From Ensifer adhaerens (GTDB taxonomy: Bacteria > Pseudomonadota > Alphaproteobacteria > Rhizobiales > Rhizobiaceae), in assembly GCF_013283195.1 (NCBI RefSeq), contig NZ_JABEKT010000003.1, positions 1 through 64,000 of the forward strand: DNA of 64,000 nucleotides, in the 5' to 3' direction. The position numbers were made by a program, and so were the translations under genes. Positions 44,278-52,618 of the stretch are shown piece after piece (position 1 is the first letter of the stretch; each line of letters begins with the position of its first letter). Below the pieces are notes generated by a model. It saw only the letters and a program-made list of their open reading frames with translations, did no database searches and was not told the DNA's origin.

Positions 44278-45195
44278 CTAGCGGCAATCGGACTTCTGCT
44301 GCCCGGCCCGACGGGCAAGCCACAGGAGCACAAGGAGCGTGAGCGTCAGCAGGATCATCGACAGCGCCGCGCCGAACGGCCAGTTGCGCGCGCTCTGGAA
44401 CTGGGTGCCGATCAGGTTGCCGATCATCAGGGTCTTGCCGCCGCCGAGAATGTCGGGCGCCAGGTAGGAGCCGATCGAGGGAATGAAGACGAGGAGGCTA
44501 CCGGCGATGAGCCCAGGCCGCATGACCGGCAGCACGATGCGGAAGAAGGCGATGCGGCGACTGGCATAGAGGTCGTAGGCCGCTTCCAGCAGCCGGAAAT
44601 CGAAACGCTCGAAGGCCGAGTAGAGCGGCAACACCATGAAGGGCAGGAAGGAATAGATGAGCCCGAGGCAGACCGCAAAACCGTTGTAGCTCAAGGGCAG
44701 CGGTTCGCTGATGATCCCGAATTGCATCAGGACGGCGTTTATCGGACCATCTCCTCGCAGGACAAATAGGAGTGCGATGGTGCGGATCAGCAGGTTGACC
44801 CAATAGGGAATGGTGATCAGCACCAGCCAGATGTTCTTCTGCCGCTCAGGCCGGGTGGCGATGTAGTAGGCGGTCGGAACGCTGATGACGAGGCAGAGCA
44901 GCGTTGCAAGGCCGGCCTGACAGACCGAGCGCGCAACGATGATGAGGTAGTCGGGCGTGAAGGTCAGACTGTCGTCGAGAAAATCCCGTTCGAACAGGAT
45001 CGAGCTGTAAGCCTCGGTGGTGAACGTCCATTCGACGCCACCATAGGGAGCCGCCTGCAGGAACGAGTAGACGAACATGATCGCCATTGGCGCGACCATA
45101 AAGAGCAATATGACCGCGATGGCCGGACCGAGCAGGCCGAGATCGGCAAGGCGCGGCGAGACGCGCGAGGAAAGGGAAAGTTGCCGGGCGCTCAT
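44278..45195 (-). CDS. Polyamine ABC transporter permease (PotB/PotH-type)
   Basis: 305-aa permease with six helices. Features include IPYWVNLLIRTIALLFVL, the EAA-type loop (LLEAAYDLYASRRIAFFRI) and PVMRPGLIAGSLLVFIPSIG. Its ATG overlaps the ATPase stop (ATGA, 45192-45195). Together with the downstream permease it forms the membrane channel of the agmatine/putrescine importer. Confidence 0.93.
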   Translation of the reverse strand: MSARQLSLSSRVSPRLADLGLLGPAIAVILLFMVAPMAIMFVYSFLQAAPYGGVEWTFTTEAYSSILFERDFLDDSLTFTPDYLIIVARSVCQAGLATLLCLVISVPTAYYIATRPERQKNIWLVLITIPYWVNLLIRTIALLFVLRGDGPINAVLMQFGIISEPLPLSYNGFAVCLGLIYSFLPFMVLPLYSAFERFDFRLLEAAYDLYASRRIAFFRIVLPVMRPGLIAGSLLVFIPSIGSYLAPDILGGGKTLMIGNLIGTQFQSARNWPFGAALSMILLTLTLLVLLWLARRAGQQKSDCR

Positions 45196-46373
45196 GACAA
45201 AAGCACCTTGATCGAGCCCGGTTCGAAACCCACCCCGACTTCATCGCCGGGCGCGAAATCCAGCAGGCCGCGCAATCCACCGCGCGGTGCTCTTGCGGTC
45301 AGTGTCTGGCTCCCGGCCATGAGGTGATACTCGACCGCGTTGCCGAGATAGGTCCGGGCAACGACCCGCGCCGTGCCGCTGCACGCTTCCTTGCCGGCCT
45401 CGCGCATGACCAAACGTTCAGGACGAATGGACAGGGATACGATCTGGCCGACCACAAGCGGCCACTCGATCGACGTGCGGATGTCGGCGAAGCCCTCGAC
45501 GGTCAAGGTTGCCTCGCCGCCAATGAGCCCCGAAACGCGTGCATCGAGAAGGTTGCTTTCGCCGATGAAGTCCGCGACGAAACGGCTTTCGGGATGTTCG
45601 TAGATCTCCTCGGGCGTGCCGACTTGCTGCAATCGTCCCTGGTCGATGACGGCTATCCTGTCGCTCATTGCCAGCGCTTCTTCCTGGTCGTGGGTCACGA
45701 AGATGAAGGTGATGCCGGTTTCCCGTTGCAGCGCCTTCAGCTCGAGTCGCATCTTCTGTCGGAGCTTCAGATCCAACGCCGATAGCGGCTCGTCGAGCAA
45801 AAGCAGCTTCGGCCGAGGCGCGAGCGCCCGGGCAAGAGCAACGCGCTGCCGCTGGCCGCCGGACATGGTCTCGGGTTTGCGATCGGCATATTCGGTCATG
45901 TGCACAAGCTCGAGCATGCGCTCGACCGTGCGTTCGGTTTCGGCCCGCGCAATGCCGAGCATTTCCAGCCCGAAGGCAATGTTGCGCCGAACGGTCATAT
46001 GCGGGAAAAGCGCATATTGCTGAAACACTGTGTTGACCGGTCGGGCTTCCGGCGGCAGCCGGCTGACATCCTGGCCGAAGATCGTGCAGGTCCCCGCGCT
46101 CAAGGTTTCGAAGCCGCCGAGGATGCGCAGTAGCGTTGTCTTGCCGCAGCCGGAGGGGCCAAGCAGGGTGAAGAACTCGTTGGCGTGGATCGACAGATGG
46201 AAATTCTTGAGCGCTTCGTAGGGCCGTGCGCTGCCGGCGTTGTAGACTTTCGAGAGCCCCTTCACTTCCGCGGCGATCGTGTCCTGTCGCGCGTCGCGAA
46301 ACCTGGACTTTTCCGTTGAACCTTGCATGCGTTCGCTTGAGCGCGAAATCGATAGGCTGGCACTTGTCCGCAT
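45192..46373 (-). CDS. Polyamine ABC transporter ATP-binding protein (PotA/PotG-type)
   Basis: 393 aa: an ABC domain with Walker A GPSGCGKTT (about 73), signature MSGGQRQRV (about 169) and Walker B LLLLDEPLSALD, then a C-terminal TOBE regulatory domain. First gene of the operon that continues with two permeases, binding protein, aminotransferase, aguB, aguA and probably luxR. An alternative start lies at MQGSTEK (46328). The gap upstream contains the TACCCCCTAAGGGT site. Confidence 0.93.
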   Translation of the reverse strand: MRTSASLSISRSSERMQGSTEKSRFRDARQDTIAAEVKGLSKVYNAGSARPYEALKNFHLSIHANEFFTLLGPSGCGKTTLLRILGGFETLSAGTCTIFGQDVSRLPPEARPVNTVFQQYALFPHMTVRRNIAFGLEMLGIARAETERTVERMLELVHMTEYADRKPETMSGGQRQRVALARALAPRPKLLLLDEPLSALDLKLRQKMRLELKALQRETGITFIFVTHDQEEALAMSDRIAVIDQGRLQQVGTPEEIYEHPESRFVADFIGESNLLDARVSGLIGGEATLTVEGFADIRTSIEWPLVVGQIVSLSIRPERLVMREAGKEACSGTARVVARTYLGNAVEYHLMAGSQTLTARAPRGGLRGLLDFAPGDEVGVGFEPGSIKVLLS

Positions 46374-46450
46374 CTGATGTTCCCCTTGTTCGGGACTGAA
46401 ACTTCCCGTCTTTTCAAGGAGTATGAGGACATGGCCGAGGTGCGTTAAGT

Positions 46451-46465
46451 CACCCTTAGGGGGTA
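46451..46465. promoter_or_regulatory. TACCCCCTAAGGGTG site upstream of the Pot/agmatine operon
   Basis: On the minus strand, TACCCCC-TAAG-GGTG lies 78 bp upstream of the ATPase start that heads the agmatine/polyamine operon. The CCCCC-N4-GG core matches the perfect palindrome at 34678-34697 before the aldehyde dehydrogenase. Probable regulator-binding site; the link to LuxR is inferred. Confidence 0.5.
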
Positions 46466-46468
46466 TCG

Positions 46469-46494
46469 GCCCGCGGATCCTTCGACCCGCGGGC
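46469..46494 (-). terminator. Terminator-like hairpin after the second Pot operon
   Basis: GCCCGCGG / CCGCGGGC, an 8-bp perfect stem with a 10-nt loop, begins 19 bp after the stop of the permease gene at 46513. It separates the broken Pot operon from the promoter of the intact one. No T-run. Confidence 0.55.
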
Positions 46495-46512
46495 AGCGTC
46501 GAAACGAAGCGT

Positions 46513-47295
46513 CTATGCCTGCGCTTCGCTTTGCTGCCGCCTGCCGCGCAGGATGATCACCAGGGCCGTCATCACGGTCATCAGCACGGAAATCGCCGCG
46601 ATCGCCGGATCGAGGTCGAGGCGGAGATTGTCCCACATCCTCTTCGGCAATGTCGTGACGTTGACGCCGCTGATGAAGAGGGTGACGGAACTCTCCTCCC
46701 AGGACATCACGAGGCTGATGAACCAGGCGGTGAAGAGGCCGAAGCGTATGTTGGGCAGGATAACCAGAAAAATCGACTGAAAGGGATCGGCGCCCAGAAT
46801 GCGTGCCGCCTGATCCAGCGTTCGGTCCATTCTGTTCAGCGCGGTCATGATGGCGACGACCGCAAAAGGCACCGTCACCACGACATGGCCTATGATCACG
46901 CCCGCAATCGTATCCAGCAAGCCGATCTGGGCCAGAAGGAAGTAGATCGAGACGGCCGATGTGACCGGCGGCACGATGATTGGCAGCAGCACCAGCCCGG
47001 TCAGGACCTTTGCAAGTCTTGGCCGCAGCAGCCAGACGCCAAGCGCGAAAGCGGTGGCAAGCAGCGTCGCGACGATGCTCGACAGGATCGCAATCAGCGC
47101 GCTGGTGCCGATGCTGGCAAGCCAGGTGTCGGCGTCCAGGAGCGCGCGGTAGTGGCGCAGCGAATAGTCTCCATCCGGCAGCGAAAGAAACCGTTTCGCA
47201 GTGAAGGAGAACGGCACCACCGCTACCAGCGGGAGGAGGAGGAAAAGCCCGATCGCTCCCGCCAGAAGGACACCCATACGTGATCTTCCAAGCAT
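46513..47295 (-). CDS. ABC transporter permease (PotC-type) of the broken second operon
   Basis: 260 aa, intact, six hydrophobic helices. It contains DQAARILGADPFQSIFLVIL (the EAA loop) and TAWFISLVMSWEESSVTLFI. It begins 3 bp after the remnant of its partner permease gene. With the partner and the binding protein both truncated, this importer probably cannot work, although the gene itself shows no damage. Confidence 0.9.
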   Translation of the reverse strand: MLGRSRMGVLLAGAIGLFLLLPLVAVVPFSFTAKRFLSLPDGDYSLRHYRALLDADTWLASIGTSALIAILSSIVATLLATAFALGVWLLRPRLAKVLTGLVLLPIIVPPVTSAVSIYFLLAQIGLLDTIAGVIIGHVVVTVPFAVVAIMTALNRMDRTLDQAARILGADPFQSIFLVILPNIRFGLFTAWFISLVMSWEESSVTLFISGVNVTTLPKRMWDNLRLDLDPAIAAISVLMTVMTALVIILRGRRQQSEAQA

Positions 47296-47298
47296 TGT

Positions 47299-47495
47299 TC
47301 ACTCCTGCCGCGTGACGGATGGATCGAGTTTGACGACACGCTGGACCAGCCACAGCACCGCAACGACGAAGAGGAGCAGGATGATACCGAGTGCGGAACC
47401 AAGCCCCCAGTTGGCCGTCTGGAACATCTGCACGAAAACCGCTTCCGCGATCATCGTGACCCGGCCGCCGCCCAGAACCATCGGCGTGCTGCCTC
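47299..47495 (-). pseudogene. C-terminal remnant of a PotB-type permease
   Basis: About 65 codons remain: GGSTPMVLGGGRVTMIAEAV, then QTANWGLGSALGIILLLFVV, ending in KLDPSVTRQE. This is the last periplasmic loop and final helix of a PotB-type permease; some 220 N-terminal residues are missing. The 5' end is joined to the binding-protein remnant within the shared bases GGAGGCAGCA (47487-47496). Confidence 0.85.
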
Positions 47496-48074
47496 CATGC
47501 ACCCCGACATCCATTTGTAGAGCGAGCGCTTGCCCGGAAACTTTTCCACGTCCCAGAAGTCGGCCCAGGACTTGGGCGGATTGTCGCCAAATTTCTTGGC
47601 GTCGTAGGCAATCACATAGCTCAGGAAATAGTTCGCCACGCTGAATTCATAGGCGAACCCCGGCTGGACCGCATCGCGCTCGACGACGGTGTAGTCGATC
47701 GGCTCGACCATGCCGAGTTCGCCGAGCGACTTGGTGGCGCCGGGGTCGGCGTCGCACACGTCCCAGCTGACGGCGCCGCTCTCGAACTGCGCCTTCATTG
47801 CACCCTTCGTCGGGCCGGAGCCGTTGATCTTGACCTCCACGGCGTGCTCGCTTGCATAGCTGCTCGTCAGCGCCTTTTCGAATGCGTCGACCGCGTCGCC
47901 GCCCCAGTTCGTCACGACCAGTTGCTTCTCGGCCGCCCGGGCGAACTTGCCGCCGATCGTTGAGGCGGCGCCGAGAAAGACGAGCCCGGCAAGAAAGGTG
48001 CGGCGGTCGATCCTGCCTGTCGCGTGTTGCGTGTGCAGGAGATCGAGGCATTCGTTCGTCAGGTTGCTGTTCAT
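47451..48074 (-). pseudogene. N-terminal half of a polyamine-type binding protein, fused by deletion
   Basis: The first about 195 residues are a PotD-like protein with a Tat-like leader (RIDRRTFLAGLVFLGAAST). KQLVVTNWGGD and the FPGKRSLYKWMSG segment follow. After MEAA the frame runs into permease DNA out of frame and stops after about 10 foreign residues (47451). The C-terminal half of the ligand site is missing, so the protein is non-functional. It is preceded by ACAAAGGGGAATA. Confidence 0.85.
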
Positions 48075-48117
48075 GGCTATTCCCCTTTGTTTTTAGGTTT
48101 TTGATTTTCGGCTCTCG

Positions 48118-49194
48118 TCAATCGTGCAGAAGTCTGGCGTCGCTCCTGTTCCAGGACACCCAACGGTCCTGCCCGACGGCGAGGTCCTCGTTGAAACCGC
48201 CGCGCGGGACGGTCAAGGTGAGCGCCAATTGTTTGGGCGCGCTCCCCTTCACGACGACACAGGATCCCTGAAAGACCAGGGCATCGACCCGGAACGGCAA
48301 GACGTTGCTGTCGGCTGCCGGTCGATCGCGATGCAGCGTCAATCGTTCCGGCCGGATCGCCAGCACGGCACTCCCGTTTGCGGCAGATCGAGAGATAGTC
48401 TCGTGATCCGCATCCAGACCAAACCCGGCGTGGCACACCTTTCCGGCCGCGGCCGGCTGATCGCCCAGCGGAATGACGTTCATCGTGCCGAGAAATTCCG
48501 CCACAAATCTCGAATTCGGCCGATCGTAAAGCTCGTCCGGTCGACCGATCTGCTCGATCGCGCCTCTGTTGAAGATGGCGATCCGGTCGGACATCGCCAT
48601 CGCCTCGCTTTGGTCATGGGTCACGAACAGAAAGGTTGTCCCGGTCCTGCGATGAATGGAGACCAGTTCGTCCTGCAACTGCTCGCGCAGGTTCTTGTCC
48701 AGCGCCGACAGCGGCTCGTCGAGCAACAGCAGTTCCGGTTCGAACACCAGCGCCCGGGCAAGCGCGCAACGCTGTTGCTGCCCGCCAGAAAGAGCCGACG
48801 GCCGTTTGTGCCCATGGCCGTTGAGCCCGACGAGATCGATCATCCTGTTGACGCGTCGTTCCCGCTCGTCGCGCGAAAAGCCGCGCACCTTCAGGGAGAA
48901 GGCGATGTTGTCGGCCACGCTCAGATGCGGAAACAGCGCATAGCCTTGAAAGACCATGCCAAAATTTCGCTTGTCCGGCGGCAATGGACCGATATCGTCA
49001 CCGTCCTTGAGGATGCGCCCCCCTGTCAGCGGCTCGAAACCGGCAATTGCATTCAGCAAAGTGGATTTCCCCGAGCCGGACGGCCCGAGAAAGGTGAGAA
49101 ACTCACCCTTCTCGATGTCGAGCGAGACACGCCTCAGCGCCTCGAACGCTCCGAAGCACTTGCGTGCGTTCATGATGGCAAGATGGACGACCAT
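48118..49194 (-). CDS. ABC transporter ATP-binding protein (PotA-type) of the second operon
   Basis: 358 aa with Walker A GPSGSGKST (about 37), signature LSGGQQQRC, Walker B LLLLDEPLSALD and a C-terminal TOBE region. Intact. It lies 12 bp after the arginine-deiminase-family gene and upstream of the broken binding-protein and permease genes. It may still serve another importer; the two PotA-type ATPases in this region are not identical. Confidence 0.92.
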   Translation of the reverse strand: MVVHLAIMNARKCFGAFEALRRVSLDIEKGEFLTFLGPSGSGKSTLLNAIAGFEPLTGGRILKDGDDIGPLPPDKRNFGMVFQGYALFPHLSVADNIAFSLKVRGFSRDERERRVNRMIDLVGLNGHGHKRPSALSGGQQQRCALARALVFEPELLLLDEPLSALDKNLREQLQDELVSIHRRTGTTFLFVTHDQSEAMAMSDRIAIFNRGAIEQIGRPDELYDRPNSRFVAEFLGTMNVIPLGDQPAAAGKVCHAGFGLDADHETISRSAANGSAVLAIRPERLTLHRDRPAADSNVLPFRVDALVFQGSCVVVKGSAPKQLALTLTVPRGGFNEDLAVGQDRWVSWNRSDARLLHD

Positions 49195-49206
49195 GTATGA
49201 CCAACC

Positions 49207-50226
49207 TCAATCGACGCGATCGCGAATAAGCGGGCTCGTCGAGCAATGAATACCGCCGCCGTTCAACTGGACTTTGTCATAGTCGATCTCGAGAACGGCG
49301 ACATGATTTCGGCCGAGCGCCTCTCGGGTGCGGTCCGAAAGGCCCCGTGGCATGATCACGCGACCTGGCGCAATCGCCAATCCATTGACGATCCACGGAT
49401 TGTCGTCCTCGTTCATCTCGATGGTGCGGATTCCGAGCGTCTTCAGCCTTTCAAGGAAGCTGAACGGCAGCCCCCGCGCCCACACCAGAGCAAGATCGAC
49501 GTCAATCATCAGAAAGTGGCCGTCGATATGAATATCATAGCCGCAGAGATCGACGACGATGAGCTCGACGCCTTGATAACGCAGAACCTCGGCGATCTGC
49601 GCGATGCCGTCGTCATTGATGCGAATGCCACGGCCGATGACGGCGGTCTTGCTGTTGAGCCAGGCAAAACTTCCGCCTTCGGCCATGGCCTTTCCGTGCA
49701 GAGTGCGCAGCACCGGCATACCGAGTTTCGCAAGCGTGCGGGTCACGGGCAGTTCTTCGCCATGGCGCATGCGCGGCGCCAGCCGCGGCACGATCGCGCC
49801 GCCCTTGATCGCAATGCAGGAATCGCGCGTGTAGACGGACTTGAAGCGCGAACCGTCGACCCCCTCGACCATCACCACCTCCACGCCTTCCCGGCGCAGG
49901 AGGTCGGTAAGCGCGTCGTGCTGTGCCTGGAGCTCGGCAAGTTGCGGAATGACGTCGCTCTGCCAGTACCATCCGGCTTCGAGATCGCCGTACGTACCCG
50001 TCTCGGCAATCGTCTTGGTGCGATCGATAATCGAGAATTCGTCGCCAGGACGATGCATCAGCACCGACCGCAGGGCGCCCACATCGTTGTCGCATCCCCA
50101 GTTCCGGCCCCAAAGGGCGCTCAAGCGCTGCGGCGCCTCGAAGGCCGGTTCCGGCTCGGAACCGAAATACTTGATGGTTGCCGAATAGAGATCTCGCTTT
50201 TTCGGTGGGATCGCACTCACATTCAT
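49207..50226 (-). CDS. Arginine deiminase/amidinotransferase-family hydrolase
   Basis: 339 aa of the guanidino-group-modifying superfamily (ADI/DDAH type). Motifs: LMHRPGDEF, YTRDSCIAIKGGAIVPRLA, the catalytic His in GYDIHIDGHFLMIDV and the C-terminal nucleophile in GGGIHCSTSPLIRDR. The overall layout fits dimethylarginine/arginine-type hydrolases, but the substrate is not readable. ATG 50226 (MNVSAIPPKK) follows CAAAGGGGA; the extension to 50352 overlaps the LysR promoter. It heads the second Pot operon, so it probably acts on an imported guanidino compound. Confidence 0.85.
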   Translation of the reverse strand: MNVSAIPPKKRDLYSATIKYFGSEPEPAFEAPQRLSALWGRNWGCDNDVGALRSVLMHRPGDEFSIIDRTKTIAETGTYGDLEAGWYWQSDVIPQLAELQAQHDALTDLLRREGVEVVMVEGVDGSRFKSVYTRDSCIAIKGGAIVPRLAPRMRHGEELPVTRTLAKLGMPVLRTLHGKAMAEGGSFAWLNSKTAVIGRGIRINDDGIAQIAEVLRYQGVELIVVDLCGYDIHIDGHFLMIDVDLALVWARGLPFSFLERLKTLGIRTIEMNEDDNPWIVNGLAIAPGRVIMPRGLSDRTREALGRNHVAVLEIDYDKVQLNGGGIHCSTSPLIRDRVD

Positions 50227-50331
50227 TCCCCTTTGCTGCCTGCGTCCGAGCCTCCTTGCGGGTGGCCGGGCCTTGTATATCAGCGGATCATATTGGATAG
50301 CTTTTCTCATCCATAACGAATACATTTCCTT

Positions 50332-50352
50332 CTCAACTTGAGTTTTTCTCAA
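50332..50352. promoter_or_regulatory. CTCAA/TTGAG repeats, candidate LysR operator
   Basis: CTCAA-C-TTGAG followed by TTTTT-CTCAA: three half-sites in 21 bp in the divergent gap between the ADI-family gene and the LysR gene. The spacing and dyad symmetry suit a LysR-type site. Confidence 0.5.
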
Positions 50353-50357
50353 ACTGT

Positions 50358-51269
50358 TTGTTGGATGGAACGTTGAACAGATTGCCGCCGTTGAATGCCT
50401 TGCGCGCTTTCGAAGCGAGTGCGAGAAACAGAAGCCTGACCAAGGCGGCCAATGAGCTTCACGTCACGCCCGGCGCGATCAGCAAACAGTTTCGACAACT
50501 GGAAGAGCATTTCGGCTTTCCGCTTGCCAACAAGTCACGCGATAACTTCACCCTCACGCCCGAGGGGCAGGAGCTGCACAGCAAGATCAGTCAGTCTTTC
50601 AGTCTGCTCCATGAGGCTGTTCACGGCTTGCAGCGCGACCCGATCGCAGGCCGGCTGGTTCTGCGCTGCATGCCGGGATTTGCGACGCGCTGGCTCATCC
50701 CCCGCCTCGGAAAGTTCTACGCGCGTTTCGAGCGGGTGGAATTGCAACTGATGTCGCTTGCCGAACTGAGCGATCCCTTTCAGGACGGGATCGCGGACCT
50801 CGCGATCACGTTCGGTGACCCGCGCTCAAGCAAGCTGGAGGCCCGGTTGCTGAAACAGATGGAGTTCTTTCCCGTGTGCAGTCCGGTCCTGCTGAACCAG
50901 GACGGCGGTATCAAGCGAAATCGCGATCTCTTCCGGTACGTGCTTCTCGATGGGGTCGGCGGCACCCATTGGAACGACTGGTTCAAGGCGCAGGGCCAGT
51001 CAGTTCCCGCCGACATCCGGCGGCTGTATTTCGAAGACTTCAACCAGAACCTAGCCGCAGCACGCAGCGGCCTGGGCGTTGCGATGGGCGACAACATCAC
51101 GGCCGCGGAGGAGCTGGCGCAAGGTGCACTGGTGCGCCCACTGAAGGGTTCCCTCAATGCGTCGCCGAAGGGCTACTATGTCCTGACCCAGAAGGGCCGC
51201 GAGAACTCCCCGCTGTCAAAAGTATTCATTGAATGGATCTTCAATGAAGCCAAGAGCGTGACTGACTGA
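50358..51269 (+). CDS. LysR-family transcriptional regulator (GcvA-like)
   Basis: About 298-303 aa. N-terminal winged HTH: LPPLNALRAFEASARNRSLT, AANELHVTPGAISKQFRQLE. A LysR substrate domain follows. No ATG is in frame at the start. TTG at 50373 (giving M-N-R-L-P-P-L, the usual GcvA-like opening) or TTG at 50358 must be used; I give the longer span. It diverges from the ADI-family/Pot operon and probably controls it. Confidence 0.88.
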   Translation: MLDGTLNRLPPLNALRAFEASARNRSLTKAANELHVTPGAISKQFRQLEEHFGFPLANKSRDNFTLTPEGQELHSKISQSFSLLHEAVHGLQRDPIAGRLVLRCMPGFATRWLIPRLGKFYARFERVELQLMSLAELSDPFQDGIADLAITFGDPRSSKLEARLLKQMEFFPVCSPVLLNQDGGIKRNRDLFRYVLLDGVGGTHWNDWFKAQGQSVPADIRRLYFEDFNQNLAAARSGLGVAMGDNITAAEELAQGALVRPLKGSLNASPKGYYVLTQKGRENSPLSKVFIEWIFNEAKSVTD

Positions 51270-51417
51270 CTGCATTGGCTCTTTCCATCTTGCGCTCCGG
51301 CCGCGACAGAGGTTCTGCGTCAGCTGGAACAGAACCGTCGAACCGGGATCGTGTGATGGAACGACTTGCGTCTTGTCCGGCAGGCGAGAGCTTGCCGGAT
51401 AAGAGATCATTGACGTT

Positions 51418-51612
51418 CTATGGCTTGACGCGTTGCGACAGAAGCTTGCCGGCGAAGGCCCAATTGTCGTCGCTGACGTCATTGAAGACGATGCTGACCG
51501 CTTCGCGCGTACACCCACAGTGTTCGACCAGTGCCTGTGTCACGGCCTCGGCCGTTTTCTGCTTTTGCTCGACGGTACGACCTTCAGACAGGTCAATTCT
51601 TATCCAGGGCAT
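51418..51612 (-). CDS. Tautomerase family protein (4-oxalocrotonate tautomerase-like)
   Basis: 64 aa, full length for the family. After Met removal the catalytic Pro1 is present (M-P-W-I-R-I-D), then EGRTVEQKQKTAEAVTQAL and a conserved C-terminal VSDDNWAFAG segment. Such small enzymes form hexamers and carry out keto-enol tautomerisation or related chemistry. It lies 88 bp after the proC gene in the opposite operon order and faces LysR; the substrate is unknown. Confidence 0.88.
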   Translation of the reverse strand: MPWIRIDLSEGRTVEQKQKTAEAVTQALVEHCGCTREAVSIVFNDVSDDNWAFAGKLLSQRVKP

Positions 51613-51700
51613 GACGGGTTCCTTTCCGGAAACGGTTCAGTGATAAAGGACGCTTTCGGGGTAGACGGGAGCAGCGTCAAGCAGGCCGACGTCGCTAACT

Positions 51701-52528
51701 TTATTCCGTTGCCAATTCTTTCGCGCGCACTGCGGCAGCGGCGACGGTTTTGCATAGGATTTGCGGCATGGCCTCCGCTTGCTCGAAGACGGCCAGCCCC
51801 GCTGCCGTCGTGCCGCCAGGGCTTGTGACCGCATGCTTGAGTTCAAGCGGTGAGCGCGGATCCTCGTCGATGAGCCCGGCCGCGCCAACAATGATCTGGC
51901 GCGCGAACAAATCGGCCGTTTCTTTCGAAAACCCGATCAGTTCGGCCGCCTGCTGCAGATGTTGCGTGAAAGAGAAGACGTATCCTGGCCCACTGCCGGT
52001 GATCGCTGTGGCAAGGTCGATCTCATTTTCCGATTTCAGCCAATGGAAACGCCCCATAGCCCCGAAAACGAGCTCGACAAACGTCCGATCCTCGGACGAT
52101 ATCGCGCTGTCGGCATATCCAACGCTCATCGCCTTCCGCACAATCGCGGCAAGGTTGGGCATAATCCGCACCAGCCGTGAATTGTGGGCCGCGCCTCGTT
52201 GCAGCGAAGCAATAGGGGCTCCCGCGGCGATCGAAATGATCAGTGACGCTTGCAGATTTTCCTTGGCGCTCAACAGTGCCTCAACCGCGTCACCTGGCTT
52301 GACCGCCACAACGCAGACATCAAACTGATCGGCACCCAGGGCAGCACTATCGCTCACAACCCTGGCTTCAATTTGCTCTCCCAACAGCCTTCTGGCCTTC
52401 TCTTCGTCCGCGTCGATCACGGTCAGAGAGAGGTTCGCCATTGCCCCATTGAGAGCAAGTGCAATTGCGGATCCCATGTTTCCGCAGCCGATCAGCAGGA
52501 CAGAACACCCTTTCGAGAAAAGCGACAC
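51701..52528 (-). CDS. proC: Pyrroline-5-carboxylate reductase
   Basis: 275-aa NAD(P)H-dependent reductase. N-terminal Rossmann motif LLIGCGNMGSA (about 11-21), VVAVKPGD (about 72-79), SIAAGAP (about 98-104) and the C-terminal catalytic dimer motif VTSPGGTTAAGLAVFE are typical of ProC. It makes proline from pyrroline-5-carboxylate or reduces a related cyclic imine. It is encoded beside a tautomerase and an APC permease rather than with proline genes, so a catabolic cyclic-imine role is possible. Confidence 0.92.
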   Translation of the reverse strand: MSLFSKGCSVLLIGCGNMGSAIALALNGAMANLSLTVIDADEEKARRLLGEQIEARVVSDSAALGADQFDVCVVAVKPGDAVEALLSAKENLQASLIISIAAGAPIASLQRGAAHNSRLVRIMPNLAAIVRKAMSVGYADSAISSEDRTFVELVFGAMGRFHWLKSENEIDLATAITGSGPGYVFSFTQHLQQAAELIGFSKETADLFARQIIVGAAGLIDEDPRSPLELKHAVTSPGGTTAAGLAVFEQAEAMPQILCKTVAAAAVRAKELATE

Positions 52529-52618
52529 GATCTTTCGGCTCCAGCGTTTGTGAAATTCTGCGTCGCGTCCGCAAGTGATCTGCGGACGCGACGCATGGCA
52601 AAGCGGCTACTGCGAATG

